Numbered from the stretch's first letter, positions 1 through 10,189 are shown. The stretch: DNA of 64,000 nt from Halomontanus rarus (GCF_017357405.1 NZ_CP071597.1:2666001-2730000), one strand, 5' to 3'. Notes: generated from the sequence alone by a model not told the origin. A program made the numbers and translations.

Positions 1-614
1 ATCGACTCGGGGTCGAACGGGATCGCGAGCGCGTCGTAGACGGCCTCGAGGACGTCCGCGAGTCCCGACCGGCCGTCGACGACGAGGATCCCGGAGACGA
101 GCGCGGCGTCGGTGCGGACCCGCTGGGCGATGCCGGCGAGTTTTCGTTCGGTGCCGTCGGTTCCGCCCTCGCCACCGGCCCCATCTACAGAACCGGCCGA
201 CAGCGAGTGCGATCCCGGACAGAAAGAGTCGGGTGGCTCTCCGCGCGTCGCGTCGACGCCGAGGTTCTCGAGCGCCCCCTCGAGGTCGCGGACGAGTCGA
301 TCGTACCGATCCCCGATCCCCCGTCGGCCGTCCTCGACCGGTTCCGCGCGTGCGAACGCGATCGTCGTCTCGCCGTCGTAGGCGACCGCCCGGCCGCCGA
401 CGCTGCGCTCGACCGGCGGAAACCCGCGCTCGCGGGCGGCCGCTCGAGCGCGGTCGTATCCATCGAGGCGTGCGTCGCGACGGCCGAAGGCGACCTGTCG
501 GTGGGGTCTCCAGACGCGGACCGCCGTCTCGCCGGTCGCTGCGAGCGAGCACATGCGCTCGCTCACCTCGCCGTCGGCCGCAATCGTCGAGGCTCGGCCC
601 CGGAACAGACGCAT
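1..614 (-). CDS. Lipoate-protein ligase A / octanoyltransferase family protein (3' end beyond window)
   Basis: About 204 residues are visible from the ATG at 614, and the frame runs open to base 1. The core reads VRVWRPHRQVAFGRR, then RSVGGRAVAYDGETTIAFAR. This corresponds to the substrate-loop and R-x-x-GG-x-A-V motif of the biotinyl/lipoyl ligase (LplA/LipB) fold. A later segment, KLAGIAQRVRTDAAL, matches the lysine-containing K-(I/L)-(S/A)-G motif of these ligases. The family attaches or transfers lipoyl or octanoyl groups onto 2-oxoacid dehydrogenase E2 or GcvH proteins in the cytoplasm. A Gly/Ser/Asp-rich insertion (about residues 140-160) is typical of halophile proteins. The gene is divergent from the next one, about 55 bp away. 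Choosing between ligase and transferase needs the missing C-terminus. Confidence 0.72.
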   Translation of the reverse strand, partial: MRLFRGRASTIAADGEVSERMCSLAATGETAVRVWRPHRQVAFGRRDARLDGYDRARAAARERGFPPVERSVGGRAVAYDGETTIAFARAEPVEDGRRGIGDRYDRLVRDLEGALENLGVDATRGEPPDSFCPGSHSLSAGSVDGAGGEGGTDGTERKLAGIAQRVRTDAALVSGILVVDGRSGLADVLEAVYDALAIPFDPES

Positions 615-669
615 TTAGACGGACTTCGACCCGACGCGCCTAAACACGCTCGTCCTCGAGTGAGTGGTG

Positions 670-1629
670 ATGGCCGAGAGGGAGCGGGAGCGGGATCGAG
701 AGGTCGGTGAACCGGCGGGCGGTCGCCTCGAGACGGACCGCAGCGTCGCGCTCGGGGATCCGATCTTGAACCGGTACGACCGCTTCTCGCTGTACAACTC
801 GCCGTATCCCGCCCACGACGAGGGGTGTGCGATCGACCTGTACCCGCGAGACGACGGTGACGTCGCCCCGTCCCCCGTCTCCGGCACCGTCCTCGAAACG
901 AAGACCGTCCGCGCGCCGCCGAAACCGTACGCGCCCGAACACGACCACCTGCTCCTCCTCGCGTGCTCGGCTCCCGCCGGCGTCGCGGGACTGGTCGCGC
1001 GAATCCTCCACGTCGAGCCGGTCGTCGAACCCGGCGACGAGGTCGCGATCGGCGACCCGTTGGGATCGCTCGTCCACGCCGGCTTCTTCGCCCCCTGGGT
1101 CGACGACCACCTCCACGTCGGCTTCCGGAGCGCCGACCAGAATCACCACCGTGCAGCGGGATCGCTGCGGATCGAACTCGCGGTCGACGTTCGACCGCTC
1201 GAGTGGGACGGCCGCGGGACGGTCGTCGAGACGGGGGAGACCTACGCGGTGCTGGACGCACCCACGCATCCGAATCCCGGAGTGTTCGCCGGCATCGCCG
1301 CCGACGGCGGCGGGGTGCTGGACGGCGGACTGGCCCACTACGACGGTGGCGGGCTCTTGGCGAGGGAGGATCGCGCCGACGGGCCGACGGCAGTCGCTCT
1401 CAACGGTGCGCAGGTCGGTACGGCGGTCGGACGATCCGTCGCGTGGGACGACGTCGTCGTCACCGCGAACGGGGAGCCCATCACCGGCCTCTCGCTGTTC
1501 TGCGCTCGAGACGCCGACTTCGGGGTAAAACTCGTCTGTCCGGAGCGCTCGTTCGAGTGCGGGCAGGAGGTGCAGGTTCGGGTTCGGGTTCGCGGATGCT
1601 CGGAGGAGAAGGAGAGCACGCTCGAGTGA
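670..1629 (+). CDS. Hypothetical protein with M23/biotinyl-like fold features
   Basis: This 319-residue protein starts at ATG 670; in-frame GTG codons at 664 and 667 are alternatives. Residues about 40-170 contain an AHDEGCAIDLYP block, then APSPVSGTVLETK, EPGDEVAIGDPLGSLV and DDHLHVGFR. That order (His...Asp, a beta-barrel with a PGD turn, then H-x-H) resembles LytM/M23 metallopeptidases, although the first motif has wider His-Asp spacing than the canonical H-x3-D. No signal peptide is visible, so it is probably cytoplasmic. It ends in a Glu/Arg/Val-rich low-complexity tail. It is divergent from the lipoate ligase-like gene. Similar proteins are annotated as hypothetical in haloarchaea, and the enzymatic activity here is uncertain. 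Confidence 0.6.
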   Translation: MAERERERDREVGEPAGGRLETDRSVALGDPILNRYDRFSLYNSPYPAHDEGCAIDLYPRDDGDVAPSPVSGTVLETKTVRAPPKPYAPEHDHLLLLACSAPAGVAGLVARILHVEPVVEPGDEVAIGDPLGSLVHAGFFAPWVDDHLHVGFRSADQNHHRAAGSLRIELAVDVRPLEWDGRGTVVETGETYAVLDAPTHPNPGVFAGIAADGGGVLDGGLAHYDGGGLLAREDRADGPTAVALNGAQVGTAVGRSVAWDDVVVTANGEPITGLSLFCARDADFGVKLVCPERSFECGQEVQVRVRVRGCSEEKESTLE

Positions 1630-1719
1630 ACGGAGCGTGAAACGAGACGGGGCGAGTGCGGTGACCGCGATCGATCAGGCAGCGTCTCCCCACCGACGGT
1701 CCGACCGATCCGAGCGAGT

Positions 1720-3195
1720 CTAGTCGCTCTGCAACGTCTCTCCGTCCACCACTCGACCGACGAACAGCGGCGTCTCGGTCGGCCGATCGCGGATGTAGAA
1801 GAGGAACGGTCGGTCGACGACCATCTCGGCGTGGTCCGGCGGCGCACTCTCGTTCATCACGACGGCCGTCGCGGCCGCGGCTTCGGTGCCGAGTTCGTCC
1901 ACCTCGACGAAACTCTTGTGGCGGATATCGTCGACGAACAGGCCGCCTGAGCCGTCCATCCCGCTGAAATCGGCACCGCTGCCGAACGCCTTCTCCATCC
2001 CGAGGCCCCGCATGGTCTCGACGAGACTGAACTCGGATTCGATGCCGAACGTCGGCAGGGTGAGATCGACCTCCGTCGTCGACGTCTCCTCGAGCATCGT
2101 CGCGAGTCGGTCGACCGTGAACTCGTTTTCGAAGGTCTCGAATCCGTTCTCGTCCCCGCCCTCGCCCTCGTCTTCACCCTCCGCGGGAAGGATCACGACC
2201 ATGCTGGTGTCGCGGTTCGCGTAGGACAGTTCGACCAGCTGGTGGCCGGCGATCTCCGCGTAGGGGAGTTTCGTCGACTGGAACATCAACGGGACCTCGC
2301 TCTCGGTTCCGTCGAGGGCGGTGAACGTTCCCGACTCGGTGTCCTCCTCGGAGAATGGATACTCCCACTTGCCGACGAAGTAGATCGCGTTCGTCAGGAC
2401 GAGTTTCGTCGTCGCGTCGATCGAACCCTCTGGAAGGAGGTCCTCGATTCGATCGTTCGTTCGTTCCTCGACCCACTCGTTGATCCGCTGGCGGGCTTCC
2501 TCCGGACTCCCCGAAAAGTCGACGAGTTCCATGCCGGCGCCGTAGTAGGCCTCGAGCAAGTTCAGATAGTCCTCGCTGAAGCCGTAGCCGTCCTGCCCCC
2601 AGACGGTATTGGCGGTCCTGAACTCGAAGGCTGGGCCGTCGTCTTCGTTCTCGTTTTCGTTCCCGTCTTCGCCTTCTCCAGCCCACGCGTTCGCGACCTC
2701 CTGTCCGTCCTCGTTGCGCCGGACGAATTCGGCCTCGAGCGCGCCGAAAGCGGGGTGGAGGTCGTCCCGATCGAGTTCGTACCGGAGCGCGTCGGCCATC
2801 TCGTCGGCGGTCTCTCCCCGAGCGCCGGCGTAGGTCATCGCGAGCGCGACGGAGACGCTGTAGGGGGAACAAAAGAGGTTCTCGTCGGGTGCCTCAGTTC
2901 GGAGCTGGGCGAGCAGATCGAGCGAGAAGGCGACGTTGCCGCGGATCTGCTCGGCGAGGAGATCCTCGTCGATCTCGGGGTCGGTGGCGAGCTCGAGTCG
3001 CGGGAACGGGGGGACGTCGTACTCGTCGAAGCCGGTTTCGACGGCGTCGTCGGGCTCGGTTTCCGTCTCGTCGTCTGCGTTCTCGTCTTCGTCGTCGGGA
3101 TCGGAACCGGACTCGTCGCTCAAACAGCCGGCCGCACCGGCGAGCAACGCGCCGGTCAGTGCGAGGACGGTGCGTCGGTTGGAGGTCGGATGCAT
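1720..3195 (-). CDS. Serpin family protease inhibitor, lipoprotein
   Basis: This 491-residue protein has an N-terminal twin-arginine (RR at 7-8), hydrophobic stretch and lipobox ending at Cys24, so it is predicted to be exported and lipid-anchored. An Asp/Glu/Thr linker follows. The serpin core runs to the end: NLFCSPYSVSVALAMTYAGARGETADEM (helix B region), TANTVWGQ, LTNAIYFVGKWEYPF, the hinge GTEAAAATA and the closing DRPFLFYIRD...PLFVGRV. The Thr/Ala-rich hinge is the inhibitory type, able to insert as a beta strand after cleavage. Counting as in alpha-1-antitrypsin puts P1 at Ser or the neighbouring Glu (NESAPP). Two acidic insertions make it longer than the usual 370-400 residue core. It is probably monocistronic. 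The target protease is unknown; a secreted halolysin-type subtilase is one guess. Confidence 0.93.
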   Translation of the reverse strand: MHPTSNRRTVLALTGALLAGAAGCLSDESGSDPDDEDENADDETETEPDDAVETGFDEYDVPPFPRLELATDPEIDEDLLAEQIRGNVAFSLDLLAQLRTEAPDENLFCSPYSVSVALAMTYAGARGETADEMADALRYELDRDDLHPAFGALEAEFVRRNEDGQEVANAWAGEGEDGNENENEDDGPAFEFRTANTVWGQDGYGFSEDYLNLLEAYYGAGMELVDFSGSPEEARQRINEWVEERTNDRIEDLLPEGSIDATTKLVLTNAIYFVGKWEYPFSEEDTESGTFTALDGTESEVPLMFQSTKLPYAEIAGHQLVELSYANRDTSMVVILPAEGEDEGEGGDENGFETFENEFTVDRLATMLEETSTTEVDLTLPTFGIESEFSLVETMRGLGMEKAFGSGADFSGMDGSGGLFVDDIRHKSFVEVDELGTEAAAATAVVMNESAPPDHAEMVVDRPFLFYIRDRPTETPLFVGRVVDGETLQSD

Positions 3196-3383
3196 ACCTC
3201 GCGGTTTCGCGAGGTCCCGTAAACCCTTTCCGTAGGGTGAAACGGGGATTTCAGCTACGGGTTTCGAAGTGGAGTTGTAGCGACGGTCCGTTCGGGAACC
3301 GGCTCGAGACTACCTATTTCGCCACTGAACGTTTCCTGTTCCGCCACTGATTGTTTTATGATAGCACACGCCATAGTAGTCAC

Positions 3384-3572
3384 ATGGTCAACGACACGTT
3401 CCTCTTCGGGGCCCCGCTCGTTGGCGTCGCCGTCGGAGCCGGCGTTCTGGTGTTCGGACTGTTTCAGGGTGGGTTCGCCGGGATCACGCTGCTCGGCGGG
3501 ATCATCGGAGCATTGAGTATCGCGTTACTCGCGTTCGCCGCGTCTCAGGCCTCGAGAGCTGGTCGCCACTGA
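3384..3572 (+). CDS. Small two-helix membrane protein
   Basis: This 62-residue protein starts at ATG 3384 and has two predicted transmembrane helices (about residues 7-28 and 32-52) joined by a Gly-rich turn, ending in a basic tail. A TTTATGATA box about 30 bases before the ATG would give a nearly leaderless transcript, common in haloarchaea. No functional motif is recognised. Conserved 60-70 residue membrane proteins of this style are frequent in Halobacteria and mostly annotated as DUF families. Confidence 0.6.
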   Translation: MVNDTFLFGAPLVGVAVGAGVLVFGLFQGGFAGITLLGGIIGALSIALLAFAASQASRAGRH

Positions 3573-3588
3573 ACGTCACTGCACACCT

Positions 3589-3609
3589 ATCGCACGATCG
3601 CTGTGCGAT
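3589..3609 (+). terminator. Stem-loop after small membrane protein
   Basis: A perfect 7-bp inverted repeat (ATCGCAC / GTGCGAT) with a 7-base loop lies 16 bases after the stop codon at 3572. There is no long T run after it, so its role as a terminator is inferred from position. Confidence 0.35.
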
Positions 3610-3703
3610 CAGCATCAGTAAATGGCAGCACGGTTTCGTTATGCAGAAATGTGCCAGAAAATCGATTAGGCGATTCAGTAACTATGTGTGCTTCCTGAGC
3701 GAT

Positions 3704-3892
3704 TTACGTCAGTAAAATAAACAGAGTTGTAAGAATCGCTCCTATAAATACTAGTGCGGAGAATAGATTCCAAGACTGGGTGAGAATACTGAAGAGTAGA
3801 CCGGCCAAAATGAGGATGTACCCGAAGGAGACGAGAGACAATACGATCCCTCTTTTGAGGGGTTCACTTCCCGTTTCACTTCTCTCAAACAT
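3704..3892 (-). CDS. Small two-helix membrane protein in AT-rich DNA
   Basis: The open frame extends upstream to 4156, but the upstream part looks non-coding. The ATG at 3892 gives a 62-residue protein, MFERSETG..., with two hydrophobic helices (about residues 15-38 and 42-61) and a short polar N-terminus. It is the same length as the convergent protein at 3384-3572, without obvious sequence similarity. The local DNA is clearly more AT-rich than the neighbours, which suggests recent acquisition or relaxed composition. Function unknown. Confidence 0.4.
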   Translation of the reverse strand: MFERSETGSEPLKRGIVLSLVSFGYILILAGLLFSILTQSWNLFSALVFIGAILTTLFILLT

Positions 3893-4241
3893 ACAACCGA
3901 TACAACATAGGGTAATAAAAAGGCAGTCGATAGTTGTACGAACTGTGCGTTTCCTGTACTTACCGAGACTTTTACGATTACCGCTGAATTCAGAAACTGT
4001 ATTATCGACTACTGGTATCTGAATTGTCTCTGCCGCTACTGTAGCGCCGCTCGGAGAGCGACCGCCACGGGGAGCGCGAGGGTTCCACTCGAACTGTGAG
4101 CGGTCGGGCGGAGTCGTCTGCTCGGCGATCCTACTGCGTCTCCAGTCCTTCGGCAACGTTCGACCGAATCAAACAAACTCCGTTCAACGGGACGAGTCGG
4201 AGAAGCGCTGGACACAAATCGCTGGCTGGCACAGTAGGGAT
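3893..4241. other. Intergenic region, AT-rich then GC-rich
   Basis: No convincing gene was seen. The left half continues the AT-rich stretch around 3600-4030. The right half returns to normal composition and holds the promoter region of the thioesterase gene, with a possible AT box (GGGATATGACC) overlapping its start. Confidence 0.5.
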
Positions 4242-4811
4242 ATGACCGACGAGTCTGGGTCCCAGTCAGGGTCCGGGTCCGGATCGGAGTCCACATCCGA
4301 ATCTGAATCCGAAACTGACGTCGACGCCGACGCAACCTCCCAGTCCGAAACCGACCTCGAGTTCGACTCCCTCGAGTCGTTCCTCCAGGAGTACATCGAC
4401 GAGTACCACGAGTTCCTCTCCTGGCTGGGGACGACCGTCGAGAACGTCGGCCCCGGGACGATGACGATGGCGATCCCCTACGACGAGAAATTGACCAACA
4501 CGCGTCCCGGTGCGAACGGCGATCGAAAACCCGACATCCACGGCGGTATCGCCGCGACGCTCGTCGACACCGCCGGCGGCCTCGCCCTCAGGACCGAACT
4601 CGAGAAGCCGCTCACGGGTAACGTCGCGACGATCAACCTGAACGTCAACTACCTGCGACCGGCGACGGGCGACCTGACAGCGACCGCCCGGGTGGTGCGG
4701 GCGGGCTCGAGCGTCGGCGTCAGCGAGATCACCGTCGAGAGCGCGACCGACGGCGAGACGGAGATCGTGGCGATCGGGCAGGGCGCGTACCGAATTTTCC
4801 GCGAGGAGTGA
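4242..4811 (+). CDS. PaaI-family hotdog thioesterase
   Basis: This 189-residue protein has a roughly 40-residue Ser/Glu/Asp-rich N-terminal extension and then a hotdog domain. The core motif HGGIAATLVDTAGGLA is the PaaI-type active-site segment, where the Asp at the start of the long helix activates water. NLNVNYLRPATGDLTATARVVRAG follows as the conserved second half. Family members hydrolyse acyl-CoA or phenylacetyl/hydroxybenzoyl-CoA thioesters in the cytoplasm. The substrate cannot be told from sequence. The extension has repeated Ser-Glu/Gly-Ser dipeptides encoded by a repetitive stretch at 4256-4320. It lies just before the nos cluster but is separated from it by 225 bp with its own promoter-like sequence, so a shared operon is unlikely. 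Confidence 0.85.
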   Translation: MTDESGSQSGSGSGSESTSESESETDVDADATSQSETDLEFDSLESFLQEYIDEYHEFLSWLGTTVENVGPGTMTMAIPYDEKLTNTRPGANGDRKPDIHGGIAATLVDTAGGLALRTELEKPLTGNVATINLNVNYLRPATGDLTATARVVRAGSSVGVSEITVESATDGETEIVAIGQGAYRIFREE

Positions 4812-4911
4812 GCCGCGTGGCGCGCGAGCACGCCGGTTTCGACGGCGAGCGCTCGAGCGATCACCCCCGATCGTCCGAATCGGCGACCGTTGAATCGATC
4901 ACTACCCTGTC

Positions 4912-4927
4912 GCCGAACGGGTTCGGC
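4912..4927. promoter_or_regulatory. Inverted repeat upstream of nosZ promoter
   Basis: GCCGAAC-GG-GTTCGGC is a perfect inverted repeat with 7-bp arms. It sits about 25 bp before a TATA-like ATATA at 4953-4957, which itself lies about 80 bp before the nosZ ATG. Position and symmetry fit an activator site for the denitrification regulon; NarO-type regulators of haloarchaea are known to use GTTCG/CGAAC half-sites. Assignment to any regulator is inference. Confidence 0.35.
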
Positions 4928-5036
4928 CACGTTACCGGTCAGTAGGAATCAGATATACCCCCTAATAGCGTGTCTTCCAGAGGTCGAGGTGTACGACACG
5001 CGCCGTCCCTCAGGACGGGAACCGCGTACACCACCC

Positions 5037-6929
5037 ATGACCGACACAGACTCCAACGGACGACCCGGTGACGTTTCGAACGCAGCCGACGACCGCGACC
5101 CGCTGTTCGCACGGATCCCGCGACGGGACTTCATGAAAGCCGGCGCAGCGACCGGCGCACTGACGGGACTCGCCGGCTGTACGAGCCTCCTCAGCAGCGA
5201 GGAGAACGCGACGGCAGCGGCAGACGTCGACGCCTCCGTGCCGCCGGGCGAGCACGACGAGTACTACGGCTTCCTCTCCGGCGGTCACTCCGGCGAGATC
5301 CGCGTCTACGGGATTCCGTCGATGCGCCAGCTCATGCGGATTCCGGTGTTCAACCGCGAGAGCGCACGCGGCTACGGATTCGACGACGAGACGAGGGGGA
5401 TGCTCGAGGACGCGGGCGGCTACACTTGGGGCGATACCCACCACCCGCGCGTGAGCCAGACGGACAACGACTACGACGGCCGCTGGGCGTTCGTCAACGA
5501 CAAGGCCAACGGTCGGATGGCCCGGATCGACCTGAAGTACTTCGAGACGGACGCGATCGTCGACGTGCCGAACCAGCAGGGGACCCACGGCGCCTGCTGT
5601 ATGCTCCCGGACACGAAGTACGTCTTCGGCGTCGGCGAGTTCCGCGTTCCGATGCCCAACGACGGGCGCGACCTCGACGACCCCGACTCGTACACCTCGA
5701 ACATCGCCGCGATCGACCCCGAGACGATGAACGTCGAGTGGGAGGTATTGGTCGACGGCAACATGGACAACGGCGACGGCGGTAAGAACGGCCGCTGGTT
5801 CTTCGCGACGGGCTACAACAGCGAGAGCGCCGTTACCGAGAGCGGGATGTCCGAGTCGGACACCGACTGGGTGAAGGCCTTCGACGTTCCCGCAATTGAG
5901 GAGGCCGTCGAGGCCGGCGAGTACGAGGAGATCGGCGGCGTTCCGGTCGTCGACGGCACTCGCGACAGTTCGCTGAACGAGGGCGACCGGCCGCTGGTCC
6001 GCTACCTCGACGTCTCGAAGAGCCCTCACGGAGTCAGCGTCACGCCGGACGGCAAGTACGCGATCGCCAGCGGAAAGCTCGACCCCACGTGTTCCGTCAT
6101 CGACATCGAGGCGCTCGGCGAGGTCGACGATCCCAACGAGGCGGTCGTCGGCCGGCCGAGCCTCGGAATGGGGCCGCTGCACACCGCCTACGACGGCCGC
6201 GGTCACGCCTACACGACGCTGTTCATCGACTCGCAGGTCGTCAAGTGGGACATCGAAGCCGCCGTCGAAGCGGACGCGGAGTCCGAGGATCCGGTCGTCG
6301 AGAAGATCGACGTCCACTACAACCCCGGCCACCTGATCGCCGCCGAGTCCTACACCGCCGAACCCGCGGGTGACTGGCTGATCTCGCTGAACAAACTCTC
6401 GAAGGATCGGTTCCTGCCGGTCGGGCCGGTCCATCCCGAGAACGACCAGCTGATCTACATCGGCGACGACGACGCGGGAATGGAACTCGTCAAGGACACG
6501 CCGGCGTACGCCGAGCCCCACGACGCCTCGATCGTCCACAAGAGCAAGCTCGAGCCGGCGTCCACGTACGATCCCGCCGACCCCGAGCTCGATCCGGTCG
6601 GCGTCGACGACGTCGACATCCAGCGCGAGGACGGTCGGGTCGACGTGAAGATGACTTCCCAGCGCAACCAGTTCGGGTTCGAAGATATCACCGTCCAGGA
6701 GGGAGACGAGGTGACCATCACGGTCACGAACATCGAGACGACCGCCGACCTGCTGCACTCGATGGCGATCCCCGAACACGACGTCAACATCAAGCTCGCG
6801 CCACAGGAGACCCGCAAGGTGACGTTCGCCGCCGACGAGCCGGGCGTCTACTGGATGTACTGCGCGTTCTTCTGTAGCGCACTGCACCTCGAGATGCGCT
6901 CGCGATTGCTCGTCGAACCCGCGGAGTGA
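5037..6929 (+). CDS. nosZ: Nitrous-oxide reductase, Tat-exported
   Basis: This 630-residue enzyme reduces N2O to N2, the last step of denitrification, on the outer face of the membrane. The Tat motif RRDFMK (about residues 35-40) is followed by a hydrophobic segment and LAGC, suggesting export and possibly lipid anchoring. All seven expected CuZ histidine contexts are visible: THHPR (two), GTHGAC, SPHGV, HTAYD, NPGHL and EPHDA. The C-terminal cupredoxin domain has the CuA site C-x3-C-x3-H-x2-M (CAFFCSALHLEM) plus the earlier HSMAIPEHD histidine. The in-frame open region starts at 4890, but the ATG at 5037 directly precedes a typical Tat leader. First gene of the nos cluster; its stop overlaps a GTG of the next frame. 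Confidence 0.97.
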   Translation: MTDTDSNGRPGDVSNAADDRDPLFARIPRRDFMKAGAATGALTGLAGCTSLLSSEENATAAADVDASVPPGEHDEYYGFLSGGHSGEIRVYGIPSMRQLMRIPVFNRESARGYGFDDETRGMLEDAGGYTWGDTHHPRVSQTDNDYDGRWAFVNDKANGRMARIDLKYFETDAIVDVPNQQGTHGACCMLPDTKYVFGVGEFRVPMPNDGRDLDDPDSYTSNIAAIDPETMNVEWEVLVDGNMDNGDGGKNGRWFFATGYNSESAVTESGMSESDTDWVKAFDVPAIEEAVEAGEYEEIGGVPVVDGTRDSSLNEGDRPLVRYLDVSKSPHGVSVTPDGKYAIASGKLDPTCSVIDIEALGEVDDPNEAVVGRPSLGMGPLHTAYDGRGHAYTTLFIDSQVVKWDIEAAVEADAESEDPVVEKIDVHYNPGHLIAAESYTAEPAGDWLISLNKLSKDRFLPVGPVHPENDQLIYIGDDDAGMELVKDTPAYAEPHDASIVHKSKLEPASTYDPADPELDPVGVDDVDIQREDGRVDVKMTSQRNQFGFEDITVQEGDEVTITVTNIETTADLLHSMAIPEHDVNIKLAPQETRKVTFAADEPGVYWMYCAFFCSALHLEMRSRLLVEPAE

Positions 6930-6946
6930 GAGTGAGTGTGATCACG

Positions 6947-7810
6947 ATGCCCCGCCTCGACTCCCTCACCGAACTCCGACGGCTGCTCCCGCTGACAGCG
7001 GCGGCGCTGTTGGCGGCGGCACTCGCCGTCCCGGTGTGGCGGATCACGTTGACCGCCCCGCAGTACACCGAGGCGCTGGTCGTCGAACTGTACGCCTATC
7101 CACGACTGGGCGGCGACTACGCGGAGGTGCAGTTGCTCAACCACTACGTCGGGTTCTACTACCCGGATCCGGTGTTCGTCGAACCCAACTACGCGGTCGA
7201 GGACGGGGCCGTCGCGGTCCCCGAGTGGCTCCTCGGACCCGTCGTCTTCCTCGCGCTCGCCGCCGCCGCCGTCTTCGCCGCGCTCGCGCCGACCGCACGG
7301 GCGCTCGAGCGGCGGCTAACCTACCACCTCGGCGCGACGATCGCGATCCTCTCGACGATGGCCGTGATCATCCAGATCCGGCTCTACCAGGCGGGTCACT
7401 CGCTCGACTCGAGTGCCCCGCTACGGGGCGTCGACGGCTTCACACCGCCGATCGCCGGGAGCTACGAGGTCGCCAACATCAGCGGAAACGCCTGGTTCGG
7501 CCCCGGCGGCTACATGGCGGCCGCCGCAGTCGCGGCGCTCGTCGTCGCGTACCTGGTTCGCGGTTCCGAAGCGACCGTCGGCGACGTTCCGGACCTCCTG
7601 CGCTCGAGTCCCGAGCGCGGCCGGTCGTGGCTCGAGCGGCGGCGCGAGGGGTCCATCGGTCGTGATGCCGGGGGCCGACGCGATCGACGAGATGATCACG
7701 GACGTGGTCCCGACGTGGACGCGACCGACGCGACCGACGCGACCGACGCGACCGACGAGCCGACCGACCGAACTTCCGCTCGCGGCACACCCCGCGGTGA
7801 TCCGCCGTGA
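6947..7810 (+). CDS. Nos-cluster integral membrane protein between nosZ and nosD
   Basis: This 287-residue protein starts at ATG 6947; a GTG at 6926 overlapping the nosZ stop would add seven residues and is also plausible. It has about four hydrophobic segments (near residues 12-30, 90-115, 130-150 and 190-210). Between helices is an exposed loop with conserved-looking YAYPRLGGDYAEVQLLNHYVGFYYPDP, and later RLYQAGHSLDSSAPL. Haloarchaeal nos clusters commonly hold a membrane protein at this position, and a role in electron delivery or NosZ maturation is inferred from that. The C-terminus is charged and ends in a short DAT repeat encoded by nine-base repeats at about 7714-7760. It overlaps nosD by four bases (GTGA), implying translational coupling. 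Confidence 0.75.
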   Translation: MPRLDSLTELRRLLPLTAAALLAAALAVPVWRITLTAPQYTEALVVELYAYPRLGGDYAEVQLLNHYVGFYYPDPVFVEPNYAVEDGAVAVPEWLLGPVVFLALAAAAVFAALAPTARALERRLTYHLGATIAILSTMAVIIQIRLYQAGHSLDSSAPLRGVDGFTPPIAGSYEVANISGNAWFGPGGYMAAAAVAALVVAYLVRGSEATVGDVPDLLRSSPERGRSWLERRREGSIGRDAGGRRDRRDDHGRGPDVDATDATDATDATDEPTDRTSARGTPRGDPP

Positions 7811-9172
7811 CCGACGGCTGGTTCGCGGCTGTCGCCGGGGCGATGCTCGTCTGCTCGCTGGTCGGGGCGGCCGTCGCTGCGACCGACGGCGGAGGCGGCG
7901 ACCGCACCGTCGAGTGGACGCCCGACGTACCGGACGTCCGCGGAGACGGTGTCGAGGCACCCGACGAACCGGGGGTCGCGACGATCGGCGACCGCGAGTT
8001 CGACTCCGTACAGGCTGCCGTCGATGCCGCAGAATCCGGGGAGACGATTCACCTCGAGAGAACGTTCGAGGAGCGCGTCTCGGTTGCGACCCCCGACGTG
8101 ACCCTCACTAGCGAGACCGACGCCGCCGTGATCGACGGCGGCGGCGAGGGAACCGTCCTGACCGTGACCGCCGAGAACGTCACGCTCGAGGGGCTTTGGA
8201 TCCGCGAGTCCGGCCTCGACAAGACCGACGATGACGCGGGCGTCCGCGTCACCGGGTCGGGCGCGACGCTCACCGACCTCCGATTGACGGCGATCACGTT
8301 TGGCGTCTGGATCGGCGACACGACCGACGTGACCGTCGAAAACTCGACGGTCGCCGGCCGCGAAGACGTCGCGGTCGAACAGCGGGGTAACGGTATCCAC
8401 CTCTGGGAGGCCGACGGAACCGAGGTGCGGGGGAACGCTATCACGACGGTCCGCGACGGGATCTACTACTCGTGGGCTCGGAACGTCCACGCCGCCGAGA
8501 ACGTCATGTGGGACCTGCGCTACGGCGTCCACTACATGTACTCGAACGACAACCACCTCGAGGACAACGTCGCGTTCGACAACGACGTCGGCTTCGCGCT
8601 GATGGTCTCCGAGGGCCTCGTCTTAGAGGAGAACGTCGCGGTGCGAAACGACGGCCCGAGCGGTCACGGCATCCTGCTCAAGGACGTCGAGGACAGCGAG
8701 ATTCGCGGCAATTCGGTCGTCGCGAACGGCAACGGCCTCTACGTGTACAACGCCCAGAACAACGCCATCGCGGACAACCTCGTCCTCGAGAACGACCTCG
8801 GAATCCACGTCACGGGCGGGAGTCAGGGCGAACGCGTGACCGGCAATAGCTTCCTCGAGAACGGGCAGGCGGCGTACGCGACGACGAACGCGCAGGTCGC
8901 CTGGAACGACTCCGAGGGCGGCAACTACTGGTCGGGCGCTCACACCGTCGACCGTGACGGGGACGGAACGAGCGACATCCGCCACCAGCCCGCCGGCACC
9001 GTCGAGACGCTGGTACACGAGGAACCGCGCGCCGGCGTCTTCGCCGAGAGTCCGGCGTTCGATACCGTCCGACTGGCCGAGAGTTCGTTCCCGGTCGTCG
9101 AATCGCCGGGAGTCGTCGACCACCGACCGCTCGCGGAGTCGCCACACGAGAACTGGCGGACATACTACGACC

Positions 9173-9192
<20 letters not shown>
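7807..9192 (+). CDS. nosD: NosD, CuZ-site maturation protein
   Basis: This 461-residue protein begins with a GTG overlapping the previous stop and has an N-terminal hydrophobic signal segment (about residues 4-25). The body is a right-handed parallel beta-helix of CASH/PbH1 repeats: repeated G-N-x-I/V units such as GNAITTVRDGIYYSWARN, ENVMWDLRYGVHYMYSNDN and GNSVVANGNGLYVYNAQNN. The block with HYMYS..N is typical of NosD. NosD acts outside the membrane with NosF and NosY to supply sulfur or assemble the CuZ cluster of NosZ. A histidine/aspartate-rich C-terminal tail (HEDHDH) could bind metal. The end of the gene overlaps nosF by 20 bases. Confidence 0.93.

Positions 9193-10185
<993 letters not shown>

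Positions 10186-10189
<4 letters not shown>

Noticed and set aside
5010-6887. Long minus-strand open frame (625 codons) opposite nosZ
   Set aside because: Val/Asp/Arg-rich composition with no motifs. It is the antisense shadow of high-GC nosZ, whose own copper motifs are certain.
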